The position numbers were made by a program, and so were the translations under genes. Under the pieces are notes generated by a model that worked only from the letters and a program-made list of their open reading frames with translations, was not told the origin of the DNA and did no database searches. 64,000 bases of DNA. Source: Acestrorhynchus altus. Taxonomy: Eukaryota > Chordata > Actinopteri > Characiformes > Acestrorhynchidae. Positions 56,963 through 64,000 of the stretch are shown here, one piece after another. Position 1 is the stretch's first letter; each line of letters starts with the position of its first letter. Location: positions 19,967,819 through 20,031,818 of the forward strand of contig CM067513.1 of NCBI GenBank assembly GCA_034509495.1, given 5' to 3'.

Positions 56963-58571
56963 TCTCTGAGCAATTCTGAATGGGGTGGGAGTGATACACC
57001 TGTAACCCAGTCAGAATCTGGATTTTCAAGCTGTCAATTTAAATATGTATATGATATTATCACCAATAATGCATGCTAATACCAGATGTAAACAAGCTAA
57101 ATGGGAGTCAACTAGAGTTTTAACTCCACAACCAGAAACAGAACTCAAATTATACAACTTGTTTTGGAGGTCTAGACCAGCATGAGAACAAGAACACTAA
57201 AAATGAACATGCTTCAGACAATCACAAGTCACATACCATAAAACAAAAATCAGTTATCATGTCCTGTTACCCTGTTGCACCATTATATCTGCATTGTACT
57301 ACTGTAGCTAAAGAATGCTGCATTGACTTGTGGGATATGTGAATGGGGCCCCCTGTATTGAATATGGATGTGATTTCTGCTACACTTTGTTCGCACAGAC
57401 ATTTCCAGCCAGACGCTGCTGGTCATGACCCATCACACTGTCCTCCGTGGGTTGTTAGTCCTAATGCCTACAATGTATTCATGAAAACTTTAGAAATGGA
57501 GTGTCCCGTCCATCTGGTTTCCACCATCATGCCTCACTCACCTTGCATGCTGGTCAGGGTTTAACCTCACAATATTACAGCTCACAGCTTATGCAGGTGT
57601 GTGTTTTCCCAAACCATCCCTTAAGAAAATACTACTTCATGATCAGTATATACTGCTGTCACATGACTTTTGGCATTTCAGTGTCATTTTATAAGGCTTT
57701 TCTGAGAAGTAAGGCATTATATCTTTCGGACCCATTTATCCTCCAATGCATCTATTTATTGTCCTCTGTTCTGTTTGCTGAAAGACATTCATTTGTGTCA
57801 CTGTGTCAGTGATTTTTGAAGGCTGGCTTTTTTCAGTATCTTGTACGAATTTAATAATGTCCTCTCCAAACGTTTCTACTTGCAGTTGATTTTGAGGTCA
57901 TGATTTTATTTATCTTAGTCCTGCTTGAAAAGCCTCTATGGCTTAACTCTGTTATTGCTATGTTCTCTAATTCCTGATATGCTGTCCTTGGCTTGTGCAT
58001 GTCATTACAATTTTCTTCATCCAACCGAGGATGAAGGTCTAGCCAGCCATCTAATTCCACCACCCACCAGAAGTCTACAAAACATAACTGAGTGTGTAAG
58101 GAGTATGCAATCAATTGTAATTACAGTACATCACCATATTTTATGCATTGTTAGATTACTTCAATCAGCAGCCTCTTTGGACTAGATCATAAGAACTGCC
58201 TGATCTACTACTTCAAGATAACGTCATTATCACTTTGCACTTTGCAGAGAAACCTCCGTTGAAGATGTGAGTGACTGCAGCTCTGTGTTCTAATTTTGAA
58301 AGGAAGCAGGGGGTTGCTGGTGAAAATCAAACTTCCATGACTAAGAAGTGACTGTCACCAGTGCCAGCGAGGCAAAATAAACTCTCAAAGGATGAAAGGG
58401 AGGAAAGAGGTAGGGAGGGATAGAGGGAGGTAGAAATATTTGCCACGAACAGCTGTGCTCTCTTGGGGGAAGGGGGTGCAGGGTGGGGGTTTAGCCACCA
58501 CCTCCAAAACTGAAGGCCCAGGTGGGAGAGATTGAGATAGACAAAGAGAGGGAAAGAGAGACATTTTGTTG

Positions 58572-58576
<5 letters not shown>

Positions 58577-58644
<68 letters not shown>
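58577..58644. repeat. (CA)n microsatellite
   Basis: 34 CA units without interruption. Confidence 0.97.
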
Positions 58645-58646
<2 letters not shown>

Positions 58647-60822
58647 GCCAGAAAATAAATAAAATAAATAAATAAGATGTGTCAAGTATGTTGGCGCATG
58701 TCTGCTAATGTCAGAATAATGTTTTATATACCCCTCAGCCTCAAAATGTCAAGATGCTCCCCCTAATCGTTAATAGTGCAACACTCTGGAGAAATCGCAG
58801 CATTCTTATATTGTCAGCAGTCTGTGATGAGTGGATGGATGTTAATAGGAGGGCTTGATGACAAAAATGACGTAGGTTTATTTGGAGCAGAGTCTACTTT
58901 ACAAATCTTAAAACTGGCTAAAACAAAATGTATTATCTAACACACACATTCTTTCAAATGGAAATTCCACTGCTTTCTCTAAAACACTCTCTCTAAATAT
59001 AAACCAATAAGATAAAGTAATTCAGAGTGGTCTGGTCCTTACCAACACAGTTCTAGAGAAATGTACACTCAGAAATGCTCATAACTTGGGATTTTCAATG
59101 GAATATATGGCAAAGATGTGGATTTTTGCTGCATAGAGCTCAGTGGCAAACACAGTGGTAAACGAAATCTACTGTGGCAGATGCACGGGGTCATATAAAA
59201 TTCAAATTCTTGCAACATGCATTGTCCGAGTGTCAGTGTGGCTAAGAGGAGAGAAGTGTGTATCTGGTAGCCCCTCCATCATAGAGGAAAGGCTAGTAAA
59301 ATCTGTTTCTAGACACAAAGAGCTGTAAAGTGCAAGTCTAGTTTAGTTTACCAGCACTTAAACTAGCAAACAAGATGTAGCCTCTAAATCTATATTTCCC
59401 TATATTTCTGTTAACTCTTACATCCAAGCAGCAAGCACTACACATACTGCAAGTGGTGTTCACAACATACAAATATGAGGTGTGACTGCAGCACGAAATG
59501 CATTCAGTGTCAAAGCTAGTTGGACACTCTTAGAGCACGGGTGGGGGTCAACTGCTGTAGTCTTTTTTGGTGGATACAGCCTTATGCAAATGTTTGTCAC
59601 CGCTGGTCAAACTGTGAATTCAAAATGAACTGTTTTGTACACTGTGGACAGAGTTTACATTCAAATTTCCTTAATTAAAATATGCAAACTCCAAAACACA
59701 TTTGGGAGTTTGGAAATAAGACATAAATAATAAAATACTTTAAACTATTATTTTGTTGACTATAAGAAACAACACATGAAGATATTACTTAGTAATAGAG
59801 ATTAAACATTAATGTTCCTTAATTAAAGACTGTTTAGAAAAATATCCTTCATTTCCATTTTTTTTTGTTTACCAGTTTGGAGTCCTGGTTAACAGTTAAT
59901 ACAACTATCAAAGTGTGTAATTTTAAAAGTGAACCGTTTGCATCCCGTCCCCCATTACCTGCACACCAAGGCCACATATTTCTGTTGAAACATCTGCCTC
60001 CGAAACCTTATTTGAATGAAATATATATAAGCTGAAATATCAGTGCATAGATGGGGCTGCTGACAGACTCCTTTTTCTGTTCTTGGATGAAGCTAAGGTT
60101 AAAAAACTGATGATATGCTGAGAAGGATTAGCAATGAAAGGAGTGAGCAAGGAAGAATAACTTATTGTGGTTTTGCTATACAATCAAATTGCAATTCCTG
60201 ATTATTTGTATGCACTTTTCTCATGATTTAAATGTGGCCAGCGGGCTGATAAAAGCCTTGTCTATTTTTCTGATGGTTTGTTTTTCCACACTGCCAAAAC
60301 CATCCACTATGATTGAAACTGAACTACCTTGTTGTTGACATACCATACCTTGATTTCTGCAAAAGGGATCCTGACTCTGTAAAAAAGCCCAAACATTTCC
60401 AAACACCACATTGATGATTTCATATTTTTCTATGATTATATTTGTTTGCTTTTGGATACGCAAACATTTACACAAGACTCTATACATGACTGGGGACATA
60501 AAGGGAGACAAGATAACAATGACAAAACTGACTCGGCTTGTACAGGGACTCAGCAAAGAGGCTGTTGGAATAATAATGGCAGGAAAGGGGTTTGGCAGGG
60601 AAAATGTCCAGCACTAAAACTTGGCTCAGGGCTTGAAGGAGCTTGGAGCGCTTGGTGCTGAGCAAAGCTGCCTGGTCAGCTGGGTTAAGAGAGGCTGGCA
60701 CAACAAATAAGACAGCCAGGGAAAGGCAGCTTTTACACAGAAGGGTCTGTATGGCCTGGCAGCCAGAGCCACAAGGCTTCTGAAAGTGGCCTAAGGTTGG
60801 CATGATTTTAAGTGGGTTTAGG

Positions 60823-60825
<3 letters not shown>

Positions 60826-60881
<56 letters not shown>
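60826..60881. repeat. (TG)n microsatellite, left arm of an inverted pair
   Basis: 28 TG units. The complementary AC run begins 79 bp downstream. Confidence 0.97.
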
Positions 60882-60882
<1 letters not shown>

Positions 60883-60959
60883 TTTCCCTGCCAGTGCACT
60901 CTCAAGCAGTGCTGCAGGAAGTATGGAGATAAGGAGAGTCAGCCATGCAGCCAAGCATG

Positions 60960-60960
<1 letters not shown>

Positions 60961-61004
<44 letters not shown>
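60961..61004. repeat. (AC)n microsatellite, right arm of an inverted pair
   Basis: 22 AC units, able to pair with the TG run at 60826-60881. Confidence 0.97.
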
Positions 61005-61007
<3 letters not shown>

Positions 61008-62189
61008 CAAGTGTCTGTGTCCACTCAGACCCTTGCAGATTCCCTCTCACCACACCAAACAAATTACAGTCCTTCACGTCAAGCCCACAATCTGTGCAAC
61101 CCTTTAAATCTTCCCCCTGGAATCGTTTTCAACCTTCCATCTGAGTGCCCAACAAATCCTACCCTCCTAGAATCTGTCTGCCCACCTTTACCATCACCCC
61201 CTCCTCACGACCACCAGTAAATACTTACTGCAAACTGCAAACTCAATAATGTTACTCTCAATCCCTCCTTACAATGTAGTCTCTGCATTCTTCCCTGTGG
61301 TTGAAATATGTTACCTAATGTATTGTGGGTGACGCATACAGAGGCTTTAGTTTTGTCCCCTGAATGTCATTAAAACCATGAAATTATCACTTTCCAATGA
61401 AAAAATGGTGACTTTACAAGAGAAGTAAAACATTTCTTAACTTAATAAAAAATAAGAGGAATTAAAAGTTAGTTTTCAGTCCTATGGAACAAAACTCCAA
61501 CAGGACACTGTATATTTTTCTCTGCCAGTTTAAAAAGTGAATTTAAATACAAAACAACAGATAATATTTAGAAAACAATCATGGAAATTAGAAGAGAGCT
61601 TTAACACTAAGGCTTATTAATAATATATTTAATCAAAGTACAAAAAATGGTGTCGTAAAGTGGAATTCAATTGTGAATAGATTACTAATCACATTGTCAA
61701 CTTTAAAACAAAAAACTTGAAATTAATTACTTTAAATGTAACAATATTTAACAATTTATTTAAAAATACATTAATATATATATTTTTACTAGCATTTATA
61801 CTAGTATTTTACCCTCTTGCACTATTATCTGCTTTTTTAAAAATCAGTCAGATTATAAGTTTTACAGACTAGACAAATTTAAAATTTAAAAAAATACACA
61901 AAGCACATGCTGAACAGACCTCTGTTGGTGTGCCATGCGCACCTGCTGAGCTTCTGACATCTCAAGAGTGCAGAGTGAGATCATATCTAGCTAGTTCAGC
62001 TGAACTGGTGGAGAAACAATCATGACAAATCAGGAAGAAGGTGATTGAGGAGTACAAGCCAATAAAAGCCCTGCTGCATCTTTGCGTGCTAAAGTCCTGG
62101 AAGCTTGTGCTTGTATGGTCCCACCTAGGCATGAGGTCACTTGGCTCCTAGGTCTTTTAAAGGGAATGTGTCTGCTTTCTTTACTCTTG

Positions 62190-62197
62190 CACACACA

Positions 62198-62273
<76 letters not shown>
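62190..62273. repeat. (CA)n microsatellite
   Basis: About 41 CA units with one GA change near 62198. Confidence 0.97.
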
Positions 62274-62276
<3 letters not shown>

Positions 62277-62329
62277 TCTACTGAGTATTATTTCAGCTGA
62301 GCTTGAGTGTTGCTCTGCGTTGTTCCTGG

Positions 62330-63030
62330 AAGAGGTTTGCAAATTCCACTGGATGATGTTCGCTTAAAGCCCTTTCAACCAGGCTGGAATGCCCGTTATG
62401 CTAATCGAATTACCCTCTGGGAGGTGTAGGAACTGCATGGCCTTCCAGGTCATACCATCATCACCTCTGATATCCTAATGCACTCAGGCATGCATGCGCT
62501 CCACATACACAAAGAATCACATCTATTTTGACACATTTTTCCACATACTAGTCAACATCTATCTCCTCTGTTCACAGATAGACCAGGCGGTTCCTCTGAA
62601 GTAAAGCACAAGGCCCAGGACCTTTTTGAAGCTCTATTTCAGAGTCTGACCTTATTAGCAATGCTCTGATAACAGCGCTAGGTGTGAAATGAGGAAACAG
62701 ACGCCCGTTTAATCAGTGCCCTTCAGTAGCGCGTGTCAATCCAGAATCAGGGCTCCTTTGTGCTGAGTGTCGTCGAGGAGATAACAGAGTCATTTGCGAT
62801 TAGGCATGCAGCCGCTGAAATAAAAGGCCAAAGCGATATCCATTAAGCGATAGCATCAGATGTGCTTTCTCCAAAAAGGCCATCTGAAACGCTCCACATT
62901 ACAGGCAAATTTCGTCTTCTTGTTCTAGGTGACAATGGTGGTCTGGCAAGAGAGTGCCATTGCTTGATTAGCTCCAGCTATGGCTTGAGTGCTACAAAGC
63001 AAGAAAATCCACATCCAGACGGGTCCTTAT
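62330..63030. promoter_or_regulatory. candidate conserved non-coding element (intronic enhancer?)
   Basis: About 700 bp of high-complexity sequence without repeat motifs, of more balanced base composition than the surrounding intron, and without a sustained reading frame. It contains octamer- and homeobox-like words (catttgcgattaggcatgca, aagcgatatccattaagcga, atgctaatcgaatta). I infer a regulatory role from texture alone. Confidence 0.3.
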
Positions 63031-63754
63031 CTGTAAATTAATGAGACAGTTCTGTGTTTTCCACTGATGTAGACTGACAGACTAGAATACAGTGTTGTTC
63101 TATAAACTTAATTTGAAGAAGTGCCAGTTAACACAATCCATTAACAATCTAAACCAATTAAATTCATGCTCTGACTGCTCATCTTATGCTCGTCGCCTGC
63201 AACATGTCATTAGCAATAATTTGACATAAGAGGATGGCATGGCAAGATAAAAGCTACACTACAATTGTAAATCAAACTGACAGTTAAAGTCTATAATCTT
63301 TGATTATTACTTAAATCACAAACATGGGTTCTTCTGGAAGCAGAGTGGGCACATTTGTTTGACAAAACAATACTGTGGACAAATTGTTTAAAAGCATTGC
63401 ATGCAGACTCCAAATGATCAGCGAGGGGGGAGGGGCTGATGAAGTCACTAATCCAGACATTGTGTTATAAATGAAAATAATACATTTCTTACATGTAGAT
63501 TGTTTTAGTCCAAACAAACAAACCTACAACAATTGCCAGTATGTTTGTCAAATTCATACACATATTTAAATTCTATTTTTACATCTCATATAAAGCCAAA
63601 TTTGAGTAGACTAGGATCTCCTGAAAATAATATCTTGCATGTCTCCTAATTTTTTAGCAAATAAAAGTATGTGAAACTACTACAAATCTACAAAAACCTC
63701 CCACAAAATTGGCCTAAATTTGTTTCTAATTGGTTTCTAAAGGTTGCACTTTAG

Positions 63755-63850
63755 AAATGGCCATCCAATTGTCCTGACCTGAACCCAATCAAAAACATGT
63801 GGACTGTGCCTAAAAATCTGAACTTTGCTAAACAATCAGCAAATACTTTA
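63755..63850 (+). pseudogene. Tc1-like transposase C-terminal fragment
   Basis: Reads MAIQLS in one frame and, around the block, CPDLNPIKNMWTV, which is the third catalytic block of Tc1 transposases (SPDLNPIE.LW). Only this block is preserved. It lies in the upstream adam12 intron. Confidence 0.75.
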
Positions 63851-64000
63851 ACCACAACCAATTCGGCTAAGGTGAACGGTCATACATAATTATTTAACAC
63901 ATAATATTTTCAGAAGTTTGTTCTTGGCAAAACAAATGTGTGATGTGTTTGCTTCTGACCCTGTGTTGAAATTCTTGTTTTAATTTTAGGGATGTTCACC

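Overview
The window is vertebrate nuclear DNA, almost certainly from a teleost fish. It is AT-rich and intron-dominated, with many long CA/GT, GA/CT and TAA microsatellites and many degenerate fish-type Tc1/mariner elements, Ty3/gypsy fragments, LINE 3' ends and SINE-like repeats. Several repeats look like those of otophysan fishes (catfish, characins and relatives); that is an impression from memory, not a search result.

The one protein-coding gene I can support is the 3' half of an ADAM12 orthologue on the minus strand. Twelve exons between 50864 and 21387 join in phase. In order they encode the end of the metalloprotease domain, the disintegrin domain, the ADAM cysteine-rich domain, an EGF-like module, a transmembrane helix and a proline-rich cytoplasmic tail, about 562 residues plus stop. 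All splice sites are GT-AG and every junction keeps frame. The prodomain and the catalytic HExxH exon are not in the window; everything above 50864 reads as intron.

Layout: 1-21386 is downstream intergenic DNA, with the adam12 3'UTR at its upper end. It is a transposon graveyard: a LINE 3' end, a near-complete but dead Tc1 element (496-1614), a Ty3/gypsy pol remnant (about 5060-6480), a second Tc1/IS630-type transposase relic (8300-9060), and an internally deleted LTR element with matching TG...CA LTRs (9368-12382). 21387-50864 is the exon-bearing part of adam12, with repeats in nearly every intron. 50865-64000 is a large upstream intron with microsatellites, a few transposon relics and one or two high-complexity stretches that could be conserved non-coding elements (best: about 62330-63030).

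I did not find a new gene system. The most useful observations concern adam12 splicing. Two acceptors have microsatellites as their upstream tract: a (TG)n at the exon ending at 42629 and a (CT)n at the exon ending at 27184. The (CT)n exon has a second phase-compatible acceptor 75 nt inside it, and intron read-through after the EGF exon would give a short soluble C-terminus, as in the mammalian secreted isoform.
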